From contig NZ_SJOH01000003.1 in the NCBI RefSeq assembly GCF_004331285.1, positions 152,863 to 216,862 on the forward strand: a stretch of 64,000 nt of DNA. Reading direction: 5' to 3'. A program made the position numbers and the translations under genes. Source of the DNA: Acinetobacter sp. ANC 3781. GTDB taxonomy: Bacteria; Pseudomonadota; Gammaproteobacteria; Pseudomonadales; Moraxellaceae. Positions 35,324-45,389 of this stretch are shown in pieces (position 1 is the first letter of the stretch; each line of letters opens with the position of its first letter). The notes under the pieces were generated by a model. The model was given only the letters and a program-made list of their open reading frames with translations. It had not been told where the DNA came from and made no database searches.

Positions 35324-35395
35324 ATATTGATTATTTAAAAAACTCGTTTAAACTCCAAGTATATTAAGGATAAAAAATAGAAAAAAGGATATTGC

Positions 35396-36286
35396 ATGGA
35401 TTCGGGGTTATTTGCTTTTTTTTTACCCGTAGCGCTTGCCATTATGATGACAGGATTAGGGCTAGAACTTACAGTTAAAGATTTTCTTCGTATACAACGC
35501 CACCCTAAAGTTATTTTTTTAGCTTTATTTACACAACTGATTATTCTGGTTCTTGTGGCGTTTTTAATCTGTATCTTATTAAAACTTCCCCCATTGTTAG
35601 CTGTAGGCTTGATGCTACTGGCTGCTTCACCAGGTGGACCAACTGCAAACTTAATCAGCTATCTTTTTAAAGGGGATGTCGCACTCAATATCACTCTCAC
35701 CGCAATCAACTCTCTGATTTGTACTTTCACCTTGCCGTTTATCGTCAATCTGTCGATTCATTATTTTCTAGGTGATCATCCAAAAATTGGTATGCCAACG
35801 GAAAAAATCACACAGGTATTTTTAATTGTTTTTATTCCGGTTTGCTTGGGAATGTTTATTCGCTCAACCCTACCGCATATTGCATTACGGCTCAACAAGC
35901 CCATGCGCTTATTTTCCGTGCTGTTTTTACTCTCTATTTTCTTTTTTGCACTTTATAGAGAACGCTTCAATCTGGGTGAGTATTTTATTGATATCGGCTT
36001 GGCAACTGCACTTTTTTGTTTTATCAGTCTATTAATAGGTTATCTATTGCCCCATCTTGCCGGAATCTCTGACAAACAGGCACGCGCCTGTACCTTTGAA
36101 ATAGGTATTCACAATACTTCTTTTGCCATGACGATTGCCCTGTCCGTTTTATCCAATACCACGATTGCGCTTCCTGCAGGAATCTATTCTATTTTCATGT
36201 ACATTTTTGCATTTTCTTTTGGCTACATTTTAACAAGACGCCCACTTCTGCTTAAAGAGGGAAATTCAAAAGCACTCAATGATTAG
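35396..36286 (+). CDS. BASS-family sodium-dependent transporter, copy 1
   Basis: A 296-residue protein with about nine hydrophobic helices of the bile acid:sodium symporter family (ASPGGPTANLISYLF, FEIGIHNTSFAMTIAL motifs, which line the sodium site). Bacterial members carry organic anions such as pantoate or sterol-like acids; the substrate here is unknown. About 60% similar in pattern to the next gene, suggesting a tandem duplication. Starts with MDSGLFAFFLPVALAIMM, 73 bases after the terminator above. Confidence 0.87.
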   Translation: MDSGLFAFFLPVALAIMMTGLGLELTVKDFLRIQRHPKVIFLALFTQLIILVLVAFLICILLKLPPLLAVGLMLLAASPGGPTANLISYLFKGDVALNITLTAINSLICTFTLPFIVNLSIHYFLGDHPKIGMPTEKITQVFLIVFIPVCLGMFIRSTLPHIALRLNKPMRLFSVLFLLSIFFFALYRERFNLGEYFIDIGLATALFCFISLLIGYLLPHLAGISDKQARACTFEIGIHNTSFAMTIALSVLSNTTIALPAGIYSIFMYIFAFSFGYILTRRPLLLKEGNSKALND

Positions 36287-36539
36287 CAAGTACCTGATTC
36301 ATAGCTGCCAGATGAATCAGGTATAAAAAATAATGATTCTAGCGCTTAACTGCTTTCATTCTAATTAGAAAGACGAAAATAAATTAAGGCCATTATAGCT
36401 GTACTGATCGGAGGTTAATTCCGACTTATTCCAAATATTGGGTTGATCAGCTATACCATTATCATTCAATGTATAAAAATCAATACAACAACACGTAGCC
36501 TAAATCAAAAAAGCATCACTTAAAGAAAGGAAATTTCGA
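36287..36539. other. Gap between the two BASS genes with a perfect hairpin
   Basis: TACCTGATTCAT (36291-36302) and ATGAATCAGGTA (36312-36323) pair perfectly around nine bases, just after the first gene, but an A run follows, so termination would work on the minus strand only. The rest shows no clear promoter. Confidence 0.5.
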
Positions 36540-37415
36540 ATGGATTCAGGAATTATCACCATTTTATTACCTCTAGCACTTGCCATCATTATGATTGGTT
36601 TAGGAATGGAGCTCACCCCGAAAGATTTCTCTCGCGTAACCAAGGAGCCTAAGGCTGTCTTAATTGCCCTGTTTTGCCAATTGGTTATTTTAGTCAGCAT
36701 TGCCTTTATTATTTGCAAAGTCTTAGCGCTGCCTCCTCTTCTTGCTGTCGGCTTAATGCTACTTGCAGCCTCACCCGGAGGAAGTACAGCCAATTTATTT
36801 AGCTATCTTTTTAAAGGTGATATAGCATTAAATATTACTTTAACTGCGATCAATTCAGTCATTGCTGCTTTCACTCTACCTTTTATTGTTAACTTTTCAA
36901 TTCAGCATTTTATGAATGATGGACAACAAATCAGCTTGCAGTTCAGTAAAATATTGCAAGTATTTGCCATTATCATTATCCCTGTCTGTATCGGCATGCT
37001 GATTCGGCACTATGCCCCAAACTTCACTGAAAAACTGAATAAACCCCTGCGTATTTTTGCGGTGAGTTTTCTGATCCTGATTATTATTGGTGCAGTCGCA
37101 AAAGAACGTCATCAAATTTTAGAATATTTGGCACAAGTGGGTTTGGCAACTGTTTTATTCTGTCTATGTAGTTTGATTATTGGTTATTTTGTACCGCGCT
37201 TGCTGGGTATTAATAGTGCTCAAGCACGTGCTTGCGCTTTTGAGATTGGTATTCATAACAGTACCCTTGCCATGACCATTGCACTTACTGTCATGGCAAG
37301 TTCCACCATTGCTATGCCTGCGGCCGTATATTCAATTTTCATGTATGTTTTTGCCGCTGTTTTTGGCATGTTACTTAATAAGTTTGCACCCCAGCCACAA
37401 GTAGTAACAAGTTAA
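36540..37415 (+). CDS. BASS-family sodium-dependent transporter, copy 2
   Basis: A 291-residue paralogue of the preceding gene with the same start (MDSG) and the same sodium-site motifs (ASPGGSTANLFSYLFKGD, CAFEIGIHNSTLAMTIAL). Divergence is mainly in helices 4-6 and the C-terminus, so they may transport different acids. It is followed by an imperfect terminator hairpin. Confidence 0.87.
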   Translation: MDSGIITILLPLALAIIMIGLGMELTPKDFSRVTKEPKAVLIALFCQLVILVSIAFIICKVLALPPLLAVGLMLLAASPGGSTANLFSYLFKGDIALNITLTAINSVIAAFTLPFIVNFSIQHFMNDGQQISLQFSKILQVFAIIIIPVCIGMLIRHYAPNFTEKLNKPLRIFAVSFLILIIIGAVAKERHQILEYLAQVGLATVLFCLCSLIIGYFVPRLLGINSAQARACAFEIGIHNSTLAMTIALTVMASSTIAMPAAVYSIFMYVFAAVFGMLLNKFAPQPQVVTS

Positions 37416-37419
37416 TAAA

Positions 37420-37477
37420 TATGCTGAAGATAAAGGGATTTCAACTTACGTTCTTTTATTTTCAGCATAGTTTTTAT
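37420..37477 (+). terminator. Terminator after the second BASS gene
   Basis: TATGCTGAAGATAAAG (37420 on) pairs imperfectly with CTTTTATTTTCAGCATA, followed by GTTTTTAT. Confidence 0.6.
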
Positions 37478-37548
37478 CAATATGTAGTTGTTCAAGCCCG
37501 AGTTCCGTTACAATACTATTTTTAAAAACACAAATTTAGGTTATCTCC

Positions 37549-38454
37549 GTGAAGTGGTTACAAATTCATATTACCGTTGATCAAGCTCAAGTCGATTTTA
37601 CTGAAACCCTGCTCAACTCTTTAGGCGCTGTAAGCGTAACTTTGGATGATGCTGAAAATCAGGACTTACTTGAACCACTTCCAGGTGAAACTCCACTTTG
37701 GAATAAAGTCATTGTAACCGGTATATACGCCCAAGAAGAAGGCGAAGAAATTGACGTTAATGCTTTAACGACATTTATTACTGCACAAATGCCTGAAGCA
37801 CCGTTACGCCATGAATTTCTTGAAGACCAAGAATGGGAACGTACTTGGATGGATGCCTATGAGCCCATTCAAATTGGTGAGAAATACTGGATTGTTCCAG
37901 AATGGATGGAAGCACCAGAAGCAGACGCTGTAAACATTAAGCTTGACCCAGGTCTAGCCTTCGGCACGGGCAACCATGCAAGTACATTCTTGTGCTTGCA
38001 ATGGCTCGGTAAAACAGATCTAAAAGATAAAGTTGTCATCGACTATGGTTGTGGTTCAGGCATTTTAGGGGTTGCTGCACTGTTATTAGGTGCCAAAAAA
38101 GTATATGCCACAGATATTGATCCTCAGGCAGTGCTTGCAACCCAACAAAATGCTGAATTGAATGGGGTATTAGAGAATTTATTTGTGGGTCTACCTGATG
38201 AATTTAATGAAGAGTTTAAAGATCAAAAAGCGGATGTATTTGTCGCAAATATTCTTGCCGGCCCGCTTATGACACTTGCGCCTGAATTCGCAACTTTAAT
38301 TAAATCTGAGGGAGAGTTCGCACTTGCTGGCATATTAGAAGAGCAAGTTGCTGATGTTTCTAGTGTTTATTCTGAGTTTTTTGCTATACTCCAAATCGAA
38401 AAACGTGATGAACATTGGTGCCGAATTTCGGGAAAACGCCAAAATATCCATTAA
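37549..38454 (+). CDS. prmA: Ribosomal protein L11 methyltransferase
   Basis: A 301-residue enzyme that methylates lysines and the N-terminus of L11. The N-terminal substrate domain is followed by a Rossmann domain with [20 protein letters not shown] as the SAM motif and NILAGPL as motif IV. A GTG start (37549) is used, after an AGGT ribosome site. In pseudomonads prmA follows accBC; here accBC are absent. Confidence 0.95.
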   Translation: MKWLQIHITVDQAQVDFTETLLNSLGAVSVTLDDAENQDLLEPLPGETPLWNKVIVTGIYAQEEGEEIDVNALTTFITAQMPEAPLRHEFLEDQEWERTWMDAYEPIQIGEKYWIVPEWMEAPEADAVNIKLDPGLAFGTGNHASTFLCLQWLGKTDLKDKVVIDYGCGSGILGVAALLLGAKKVYATDIDPQAVLATQQNAELNGVLENLFVGLPDEFNEEFKDQKADVFVANILAGPLMTLAPEFATLIKSEGEFALAGILEEQVADVSSVYSEFFAILQIEKRDEHWCRISGKRQNIH

Positions 38455-38469
38455 AATTTTGAATAGACC

Positions 38470-39342
38470 ATGAGCGAAAAACAAACCTACTGCCCCAACT
38501 GTTTTACCAAGTACAAGGTCTCCGTGGCTCAACTGACAGTTGCTCGAGGCATGGTTTGTTGTGCAAAATGCTCGACAAATTTTAATGCGTTAACACATCT
38601 TGTAGTAGAAAAAGATCAACCTTCTTCTACTACAACAGCCTCTGCTTTCAATCTTGATAATAAAAATTCTCAATCACATCAAATCACGGCTGAGACTTTC
38701 ATGGCAAGTCAGCACACAGAACCGCATTTATTAGATATTTTTGATCGCAAAGTAGAAAACTCCAATATTGATTTAAAAACCTATCTCAACAATTTAAATT
38801 ATTTCAGCACAGATCCGATTGGCACCTACCCCGCACTTAATTGGTCTGAAAAATCAGAACCAGAACAAAAAATAAGTAGCTGGAACTACATGGTATGGGG
38901 CGCTGTAAATTTATGCCTGCTGGGTTTACTTATTTTTCAATTTTTTTGGTTTAACCCGAAAATTTTAAATAACAGCCCTGTCTTTAGTGCTTTGTTAAAT
39001 ACTGCATGTCAGGCATTTAATTGTTCACTCATGGAACAAAATTATCGACTCATATCAACCAATAAAGTTAAAGTAAAACAAATTTCCAATCAAAAGACGC
39101 AATTTACCGGTGAGCTCATCAATTACCATTCTAAAAGTTTGGCTCTACCGATCATCAAGGTAGATTTAAAAGATAAGGGAGAAATTATTTCTTCTTATTC
39201 TTTACAACCTTCTGAATATTTAATTGCTAGTCTTAAAGGATTACAACGAATTCCACAAAATAGTCCTTTTAAATTTAAGTTTAGCCTTCCTATTGAACGT
39301 AAAAGCTTTGATACCTATAGTTTAGAAATAATTAGACCTTAA
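38470..39342 (+). CDS. Zinc-ribbon membrane protein with DUF3426 domain
   Basis: A 290-residue protein. Residues 1-40 form an MJ0042-type zinc ribbon (CPNCFTKYK...CCAKCSTNF); a single hydrophobic helix at about 140-160 (VWGAVNLCLLGLLIFQFFWF) is followed by a beta-rich DUF3426 domain. Function unknown, but it occurs between prmA and fis in many gammaproteobacteria. 15 bases after prmA, likely one transcript. Confidence 0.85.
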   Translation: MSEKQTYCPNCFTKYKVSVAQLTVARGMVCCAKCSTNFNALTHLVVEKDQPSSTTTASAFNLDNKNSQSHQITAETFMASQHTEPHLLDIFDRKVENSNIDLKTYLNNLNYFSTDPIGTYPALNWSEKSEPEQKISSWNYMVWGAVNLCLLGLLIFQFFWFNPKILNNSPVFSALLNTACQAFNCSLMEQNYRLISTNKVKVKQISNQKTQFTGELINYHSKSLALPIIKVDLKDKGEIISSYSLQPSEYLIASLKGLQRIPQNSPFKFKFSLPIERKSFDTYSLEIIRP

Positions 39343-39732
39343 TATTGAAAAAAACTATTAAAAAAAACAAAAAAATGTAAAAAAAATGCAGTTTTCTTGC
39401 TCACTTTTTCTTAGACAATGCTATCATACGCGCCACGAAAGCTTTGTGCTGCAAACTCCTCAGTATTTTCACAACAATTAAAGTTTAGCTTATATGCGCT
39501 TTATTCTAATAATGCGTATTGAGTAGATTTTTTGTTTTGATTTTGGCCGGTAACAAATATTAAACTATTGTTACGCTTATTTTTTAACCAAAAACTGTCG
39601 AGTTGTGGCAAGCTAAATGTACAAGTTTTAGAACTTCCGTTTTAGGATCTAAAACGGTGTTCATTTAATTTTATATACCACTTTTATATATCTCTTTACC
39701 CAAGTGATATTTGATTTTTCGGATTAATTCGC
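39343..39732. other. 390-base region upstream of fis
   Basis: The dusB gene usually found here is missing. TATCAT at 39422-39427 followed by ACGCGCC (GC-rich discriminator) could be a stringently controlled promoter, leaving a leader of about 300 bases. No open frame. Confidence 0.5.
39422..39434 (+). promoter_or_regulatory. Candidate fis promoter with GC-rich discriminator
   Basis: The -10 TATCAT is followed by a GC-rich ACGCGCC. A -35 of TTGCTC lies 19 bases upstream, a poor spacing. GC-rich discriminators mark ppGpp-inhibited promoters such as E. coli fis. Confidence 0.4.
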
Positions 39733-40002
39733 ATGAATAGCAAATCTCCTATTTTTACTGCACAATCTGATGTCGCTCTTCGTATTCACGTAGATCGCGC
39801 AGTTCGCCACTATTTTGCACAATTACAAGGCGAGCAACCTTCTCAGGTATATGACATGGTGCTGGCAGAAATGGAGAAACCTCTTCTATCTGTAGTTCTA
39901 GAATATACACGTGGAAATCAGACACGTGCTGCCGAGATTCTCGGACTCAACCGTGGTACTTTACGTAAAAAGTTAAAAGCTCACGGTTTAATGAGTGAAT
40001 AA
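39733..40002 (+). CDS. fis: Nucleoid protein Fis
   Basis: An 89-residue Fis (E. coli 98): N-terminal beta-hairpin arms and a C-terminal helix-turn-helix ([20 protein letters not shown]). It bends DNA, activates rRNA promoters and helps phage excision in other systems. In most relatives it is co-transcribed with dusB; here it has its own long upstream region and terminator. Confidence 0.95.
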   Translation: MNSKSPIFTAQSDVALRIHVDRAVRHYFAQLQGEQPSQVYDMVLAEMEKPLLSVVLEYTRGNQTRAAEILGLNRGTLRKKLKAHGLMSE

Positions 40003-40008
40003 ATGATA

Positions 40009-40041
40009 AAATGCTCACGGTTACCGTGGGCATTTTTTTTA
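40009..40041 (+). terminator. Terminator after fis
   Basis: ATGCTCACGGT-ACCGTGGGCAT hairpin followed by eight T. Confidence 0.88.
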
Positions 40042-40096
40042 TCTTATGTTTTGCCCGCTGTTTTAATCTAGACCTTTAATATTGTTGACGAAAATC

Positions 40097-41671
40097 ATGA
40101 CTATTAAACGCGCATTAATCTCTGTATCTGATAAATCAGGGATCGTTGAATTTGCTAAAAACCTTGTAGCTCTTGGGGTGGAAATTTTATCTACTGGCGG
40201 TACATATAAGTTGCTTAAAGACAACAATATTGCTGTAGTAGAAGTTTCAGAGCACACTGGGTTCCCGGAAATGATGGATGGTCGTGTTAAAACACTACAT
40301 CCTAAAATTCATGGGGGTATCTTAGCTCGCCGTGGTCTAGATGAAGCTGTGATGGCTGAACACAACATTGATGCTATTGATTTAGTGGTTGTGAACCTTT
40401 ATCCATTTGCTGCAACTGTTGCAAAACCTAACTGTTCACTTGCTGATGCAATCGAAAATATCGACATCGGTGGCCCTACCATGGTTCGTGCTGCTGCGAA
40501 AAATCATGCCTCTGTAAGTATTGTGGTCAATGCTTTTGATTACGACACTGTGATTGCTGAAATGAAAGCAAACGGTGCGTTATCTCTTGAAACTCGTTTC
40601 GACTTAGCCGTTAAAGCATTTGAACATACTGCACAATACGATGGCATGATCGCTTCTTATCTCGGGGCTCGCGTAGGTAAGGAAGAAGGTCAAGCAGACA
40701 AATTTGCACGTACCTTCAATACACAATTGAATAAAGCACAAGATTTACGTTACGGTGAAAACCCGCATCAATCTGCTGCATTCTATGTAGAAGACACAGC
40801 AACTGAAGCCTCTGTTTCAACTGCAAAACAGTTACAAGGTAAAGAACTTTCTTATAACAACATCGCAGATACAGATGCAGCGCTTGAATGTGTGAAATCT
40901 TTCGCTAAACCTGCTTGTGTAATCGTTAAACATGCGAACCCATGTGGTGTTGCTGTTTCTCTTGACGGTATTCAAGCGGCTTATGATCTTGCTTATGCAA
41001 CAGATCCTGAATCTGCTTTCGGTGGCATCATTGCATTCAACCGTGAGTTAGACGTAGTAACTGCACAAGCCATTGTTGATCGTCAATTCGTTGAAGTGAT
41101 CATTGCACCAAGTATTGCTGATGGCGTACTTGAAGTGACTGGCGCGAAGAAAAACGTCCGTGTACTTGTATGTGGCGAGCTTCCAGCTATTGATGCACGT
41201 CAATCGCAACTTGATTACAAACGTGTGAATGGCGGTTTATTGGTTCAAGACCAAGACTTGGGCATGATCACTAAAGATGATCTTAAAGTTGTAACCAAAG
41301 TTGCGCCGACTGAAGCTGAAATCGACGATATGATTTTTGCCTGGAAAGTTGCGAAATACGTCAAATCGAATGCAATTGTTTATGCCAAAGGTCGTCAAAC
41401 TATTGGTGTAGGCGCAGGTCAAATGAGCCGCGTAAACTCTGCTCGTATTGCTGCAATCAAAGCTGAACATGCTGGCTTGGTGGTTGAAGGTGCAGTTATG
41501 GCATCGGATGCATTCTTCCCATTCCGTGATGGTATTGATAACGCTGCGAAAGCAGGTATCAAATGCATCATTCAACCGGGCGGTTCTATGCGTGATGAAG
41601 AAACCATTGCAGCGGCTGATGAAGCTGGTATTGCGATGGTATTCACGGGCATGCGTCATTTCCGTCACTAA
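40097..41671 (+). CDS. purH: AICAR transformylase/IMP cyclohydrolase
   Basis: A 524-residue bifunctional enzyme for the last two steps of IMP synthesis. N-terminal cyclohydrolase domain ([21 protein letters not shown], Lys-rich site with [16 protein letters not shown]) and C-terminal transformylase with [10 protein letters not shown] and [12 protein letters not shown] motifs. The ATG at 40097 is preferred to a TTG at 40082. purD follows. Confidence 0.97.
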   Translation: MTIKRALISVSDKSGIVEFAKNLVALGVEILSTGGTYKLLKDNNIAVVEVSEHTGFPEMMDGRVKTLHPKIHGGILARRGLDEAVMAEHNIDAIDLVVVNLYPFAATVAKPNCSLADAIENIDIGGPTMVRAAAKNHASVSIVVNAFDYDTVIAEMKANGALSLETRFDLAVKAFEHTAQYDGMIASYLGARVGKEEGQADKFARTFNTQLNKAQDLRYGENPHQSAAFYVEDTATEASVSTAKQLQGKELSYNNIADTDAALECVKSFAKPACVIVKHANPCGVAVSLDGIQAAYDLAYATDPESAFGGIIAFNRELDVVTAQAIVDRQFVEVIIAPSIADGVLEVTGAKKNVRVLVCGELPAIDARQSQLDYKRVNGGLLVQDQDLGMITKDDLKVVTKVAPTEAEIDDMIFAWKVAKYVKSNAIVYAKGRQTIGVGAGQMSRVNSARIAAIKAEHAGLVVEGAVMASDAFFPFRDGIDNAAKAGIKCIIQPGGSMRDEETIAAADEAGIAMVFTGMRHFRH

Positions 41672-41742
41672 GTTGGCGAATTGATCATGACTTATTTACA
41701 GTCATACGTGCTACATAAAATAGATTCTTAAATCTTTCATAG

Positions 41743-41779
41743 AGTCCTCCTCCCCTTTGGGTTGAGGACTTTATGTTAT
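41743..41779 (+). terminator. Hairpin between purH and purD (weak terminator or attenuator)
   Basis: AGTCCTC (41743-41749) pairs with GAGGACT (41764-41770), enclosing CCC-TTT-GGG, then TTTATGTTATTT. Not a strong terminator; may reduce purD expression. Confidence 0.45.
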
Positions 41780-41802
41780 TTCGATTCATGGAGTATGAAC
41801 CG

Positions 41803-43086
41803 ATGAATATTTTAGTTTTGGGTAATGGTGGTCGTGAACACGCACTTGCATGGAAAATCGCGCAAGACGATAAAGTAGCGAAAGTCTTTGTTGCTCCGGG
41901 CAATGCCGGCACAGCAACAGAAAACAAATGCGAAAATGTTGCACTCAACATTTTAGACAATGCTGCAATCATTACTTTTGCTCAAGAAAATGCAGTTGAT
42001 TTAGTCATTGTTGGTCCAGAAGCACCGCTTGTAAACGGTGTAGTGGATGCTTGCCGTGCAGCTGATGTAAAAGTTTGGGGTCCAACTCAATTTGCGGCAC
42101 AGCTTGAAGGCTCTAAAGCTTTCGCAAAACACTTCCTTAAACGCCATAACATTCCAACCGCATTTTATGATGTGTTCACAGAAGTAGATGCTGCCAAAGC
42201 ATTTGTTGAAAAAAATGGTGCACCAATCGTCATCAAGGCAGATGGTCTTGCTGCAGGTAAAGGCGTCATCGTTGCCATGACCAATCAAGAAGCATTCGAC
42301 GCCATTGATGATATGTTGGCAGGTAACAAATTTGGTGATGCAGGTTCTCGTGTTGTAATCGAAGAATTCCTTGCCGGTGAAGAAGCATCATTCATTTGTA
42401 TGATTGATGGCGACAACATCCTGCCAATGGCGACCTCACAAGATCACAAACGTATCTTTGAAGGCGACCAAGGTCCAAACACTGGCGGTATGGGTGCCTA
42501 CTCTCCTGCTCCTGTTGTGACTGCTGACGTTTTCGAAAAAGCAATGAATGAAGTAATGCGTCCGACTGTTGAAGGTATGAAAAAAGACGGTCACGTATAC
42601 ACAGGTTTCTTATACGCTGGCTTGATGATTGATGAACAAGGTCAACCGAAAGTGATCGAGTTCAACTGCCGTTTTGGTGACCCTGAAACTCAACCGATCA
42701 TGATGCGTCTAAAATCATCCCTAGTAGATTTGGTTCAAGCAGGCCTCGAAGGTAATCTTCCTGCGGAAGCAGAATGGGATGAGCGTAAAACTGTTGGTAT
42801 TGTGCTGGCATCTAAAGGCTATCCAGAAACATCTAGCAATGGTGATGTAATTTCAGGCCTCGACACTGAAATGACAGATGCGAAAGTATTCCACGCAGGT
42901 ACGAAAGCCAATGGAAATGGCGACATTGTGACTGCTGGTGGTCGTGTACTTTGTGTGACTGCCCTAGGTAATACCATCGGTGAAGCACAAGCCAAAGCAT
43001 TAGAACTTTGTGAAAAAGTGACTTTTGATGGTGTTCAATATCGTAAAGATATTGGCTATCGTGCGATTGCGCGTGAAAATGCTTAA
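41803..43086 (+). CDS. purD: Phosphoribosylamine-glycine ligase
   Basis: A 427-residue ATP-grasp enzyme making GAR in purine synthesis. NILVLGNGGREHALAWK at the start, an ATP-grasp core (FLAGEEASFICMIDGD) and the C-terminal domain are intact. Start at 41803 (MNILVLG) follows GGAG; the frame is open upstream. It closes with a strong terminator. Confidence 0.97.
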   Translation: MNILVLGNGGREHALAWKIAQDDKVAKVFVAPGNAGTATENKCENVALNILDNAAIITFAQENAVDLVIVGPEAPLVNGVVDACRAADVKVWGPTQFAAQLEGSKAFAKHFLKRHNIPTAFYDVFTEVDAAKAFVEKNGAPIVIKADGLAAGKGVIVAMTNQEAFDAIDDMLAGNKFGDAGSRVVIEEFLAGEEASFICMIDGDNILPMATSQDHKRIFEGDQGPNTGGMGAYSPAPVVTADVFEKAMNEVMRPTVEGMKKDGHVYTGFLYAGLMIDEQGQPKVIEFNCRFGDPETQPIMMRLKSSLVDLVQAGLEGNLPAEAEWDERKTVGIVLASKGYPETSSNGDVISGLDTEMTDAKVFHAGTKANGNGDIVTAGGRVLCVTALGNTIGEAQAKALELCEKVTFDGVQYRKDIGYRAIARENA

Positions 43087-43104
43087 TCTTAATTTGAATT
43101 AAGT

Positions 43105-43132
43105 AAAAACCCCGCTGCGTGCGGGGTTTTTC
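43105..43132 (+). terminator. Terminator after purD
   Basis: AAAAACCCCGC-TGCGT-GCGGGGTTTTT, 10-bp stem with T run. The converging broken gene ends directly beside it. Confidence 0.92.
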
Positions 43133-43842
43133 TTACTTTGCAATAAGATAATTATTAGCTATTTGCTCAAATTTTTCTTTGTGTTTAAGAAGTTCATGGT
43201 AATAGTCATACAAAATAGGAATTTATCGTTATATGTTTGAACATCTACTTCAATTTTTTTATTTTTTTAATCTAAGGCATATATGATTTTGTCATGCAAC
43301 TTATTCAAAGTTTTATATAGATCATTAAACTCATTAGATTCACCTTTATCTAAAACCCTCAATGCAACTTTGTGAAATTTCCCTAAATTTTTAACAAAAA
43401 TTGTATACTCATCCATAATAAATTTATGTAAGTCTAAAGGTATGTTTTTTTCATTGTAAGGATAAAAATAACTCTTGGTTTCATTTATATAAATTAATCA
43501 ATATATTTGACCTATTGACCTAGATACTTCATCTAAATATTCCAATGTATTAATCATTAAATCCCTTTTAACCATGAAATTGTTTTGCTCTTTCCATGCA
43601 TTTAACAAAACAAAAGCAGATAATGGTGCAAAAAGTCCCGCTGACCAACCAAACATGGTTGCTATTGCTGTCCCCTTATCAACTGCTAATGGATAGATTA
43701 AAAAATAGGTTATAATTAACATGATAAAAATAATAGCTAGATAACTTATTATTAAGTCTTTTATGATCTTTTCCTTCATTTTTGCACTTATTATGATTTG
43801 AATTAAATTGATGATATCTTTAATCAAATTTAAATCAATCAT
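43133..43842 (-). pseudogene. Broken gene for a small membrane protein with cytoplasmic tail
   Basis: The intact part (43498-43842) gives 114 residues with two hydrophobic helices (IISYLAIIFIMLIITYFLI and TAIATMFGWSAGLFAPLSAF). It stops at an in-frame TGA (43498-43500), but the same frame reads on for 76 plausible codons (INETKSYFYPYNEKNIPLDL...) to a TAA at 43267-43269. After two runs of seven A, a shifted frame continues as PILYDYYHELLKHKEKFEQI and ends at 43133-43135. A protein of about 230 residues with two membrane helices and a helical tail is implied. Alternatively the first frame is a functional short protein. Family unknown. Confidence 0.6.
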
Positions 43843-43876
43843 TTAGACAATCTAGGATATATAGAATTTAAAAAAG

Positions 43877-44023
43877 ATGATCAAAATATCAACCCCTCGG
43901 CTCATCCTCCGCCAATGGCAAGACTCATACACTGCTCCATTTATCAAAATGTGTGCACACGATAAAGTCATGCGCTATTTCCCAAATGAAGTTATCTCCA
44001 ATGCAACCCGCTTCCATCAATGA
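43877..44023 (+). pseudogene. N-terminal remnant of a GNAT acetyltransferase
   Basis: 48 codons read MIKISTPRLILRQWQDSYTA...VMRYFPNEV, the typical first strand and helix of RimJ/RimL-type N-acetyltransferases, then a stop. The remaining two thirds, with the acetyl-CoA site, are not found downstream in any frame. Confidence 0.65.
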
Positions 44024-44498
44024 ATCACATATATCCATTTTTATGATTTAGATTGGATAAAATCTTATAAAGCTCACTATTTAAACATATTCATTAAAAT
44101 CATAATTTCAATAAAATTAATCTATTGTTTTATGGATTAATTTATAAAAAATTTAAACTTTCTTATGCAAAATAAAGCTAAGTATAAGATTTATAATCAC
44201 TATTACGCATATAGATTTATTGCTATGATGAGGCAAATTTTGATTGGATAAAAACGCAATCTTATTAATGAATACAATGATTTAAAAAACTATCATCATT
44301 TTAAATTATTATTCGACAGATTGCTGATTGCATAGCGTAATTTGTAAATTATATAGTGCTGCACATCTATCAGAGAAAAGTTTGGACATGATGACTGTCA
44401 TCATGCCTTCGTTCTATACTGATTTCGATTCGACTTAGTCTCTTTAATAAATGATTCGTAAATTTAAAGCCAAAATTAAATTTACTTGGGATGAATAC
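44024..44498. other. Very AT-rich gap upstream of metQ
   Basis: About 475 bases of AT-rich DNA after the acetyltransferase remnant. I see no gene; the metQ promoter must lie in it, but no riboswitch or MetJ-like box could be recognised. Confidence 0.4.
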
Positions 44499-45368
44499 AT
44501 GAAAAAGCTCCTTGGACTTGTTTTAGGCCTAACCGTTGGCTTGACAGGCTGCTCTAAACCAGAAGCACCTGCAACTGACGCGGCAAAAAATGATACCGCA
44601 AAAGAACAAACTGTAGTTATGGCATCGACGGGTTCAGATGCAGATATCTGGCGTTTTATTGCTACATTACCTGAAACCAAGCAAGCAGGTATTAAGCTTG
44701 AAGTGAAAAACTTCACTGATTATGTTGCCATGAATACTGCGGTAGCTAATAAAGAAGTCGATATCAATGCATTCCAGTCATATGCTTATTTGGTAGCATT
44801 CAATGCATCGAATAAAGACAAGATTGCACCCGTGTCTACCACTTACCTTGAGCCAATGGGTATTTACTCGAGCAAAGTAAAAAAAGTTGAAGAATTTGCC
44901 AATGGTGCAACCATTGCCATTCCAAACGATGCAGCAAATGAAGCACGTGCCCTGCTACTTCTTCAATCTGCAGGTCTGTTAAAACTTAAAGCTGACTTTA
45001 ATCCTGCAACAGGCACTCCAAACGACATTACTGAAAATGCTAAAAAAATCGTGATTAAACCGATTCAAATGGCAACCGCTGTTCGCGTGAAAGATGAAGT
45101 AGATGCAATTGTTTTAGGCAATACGCTAGCGCTTGAAGGTGGCTTGAACGTACTGAAAGATTCGATCTACTATGAGCCAGTAGACCAAAGCACCAAGTTA
45201 AATGTAAATATTTTAGCGACTGCTGAATCACGTAAAGATGATCCTCTACTACAGAAAGTAGGTGCGTTGTATCATACTGAAGCTGTGAACAAATATGTTC
45301 AAGAACACTTTGGTGGCACTAAGGTTGATGTAAATAAACCAATTAGTTATTTAACTGAAACGAAATAG
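44499..45368 (+). CDS. metQ: Methionine ABC transporter binding lipoprotein
   Basis: A 289-residue NlpA/MetQ lipoprotein with lipobox LTGC after a hydrophobic signal (MKKLLGLVLGLTVGLTGC). The mature part has the MetQ motif EVDINAFQSYAYLVAF and binds D/L-methionine. The start at 44499 is chosen for the signal peptide; an upstream in-frame ATG exists at 44451. First of metQ-metN-metI, the reverse of the E. coli metNIQ order. Confidence 0.92.
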   Translation: MKKLLGLVLGLTVGLTGCSKPEAPATDAAKNDTAKEQTVVMASTGSDADIWRFIATLPETKQAGIKLEVKNFTDYVAMNTAVANKEVDINAFQSYAYLVAFNASNKDKIAPVSTTYLEPMGIYSSKVKKVEEFANGATIAIPNDAANEARALLLLQSAGLLKLKADFNPATGTPNDITENAKKIVIKPIQMATAVRVKDEVDAIVLGNTLALEGGLNVLKDSIYYEPVDQSTKLNVNILATAESRKDDPLLQKVGALYHTEAVNKYVQEHFGGTKVDVNKPISYLTETK

Positions 45369-45389
45369 TAATATAATCATCTAAACCAA

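Noticed and set aside
35079..35330. Cys/Leu/Asn-rich frame overlapping the Met-rich protein gene
   Set aside because: Produced by the DNA repeat in another frame; the signal-peptide protein is the credible one.
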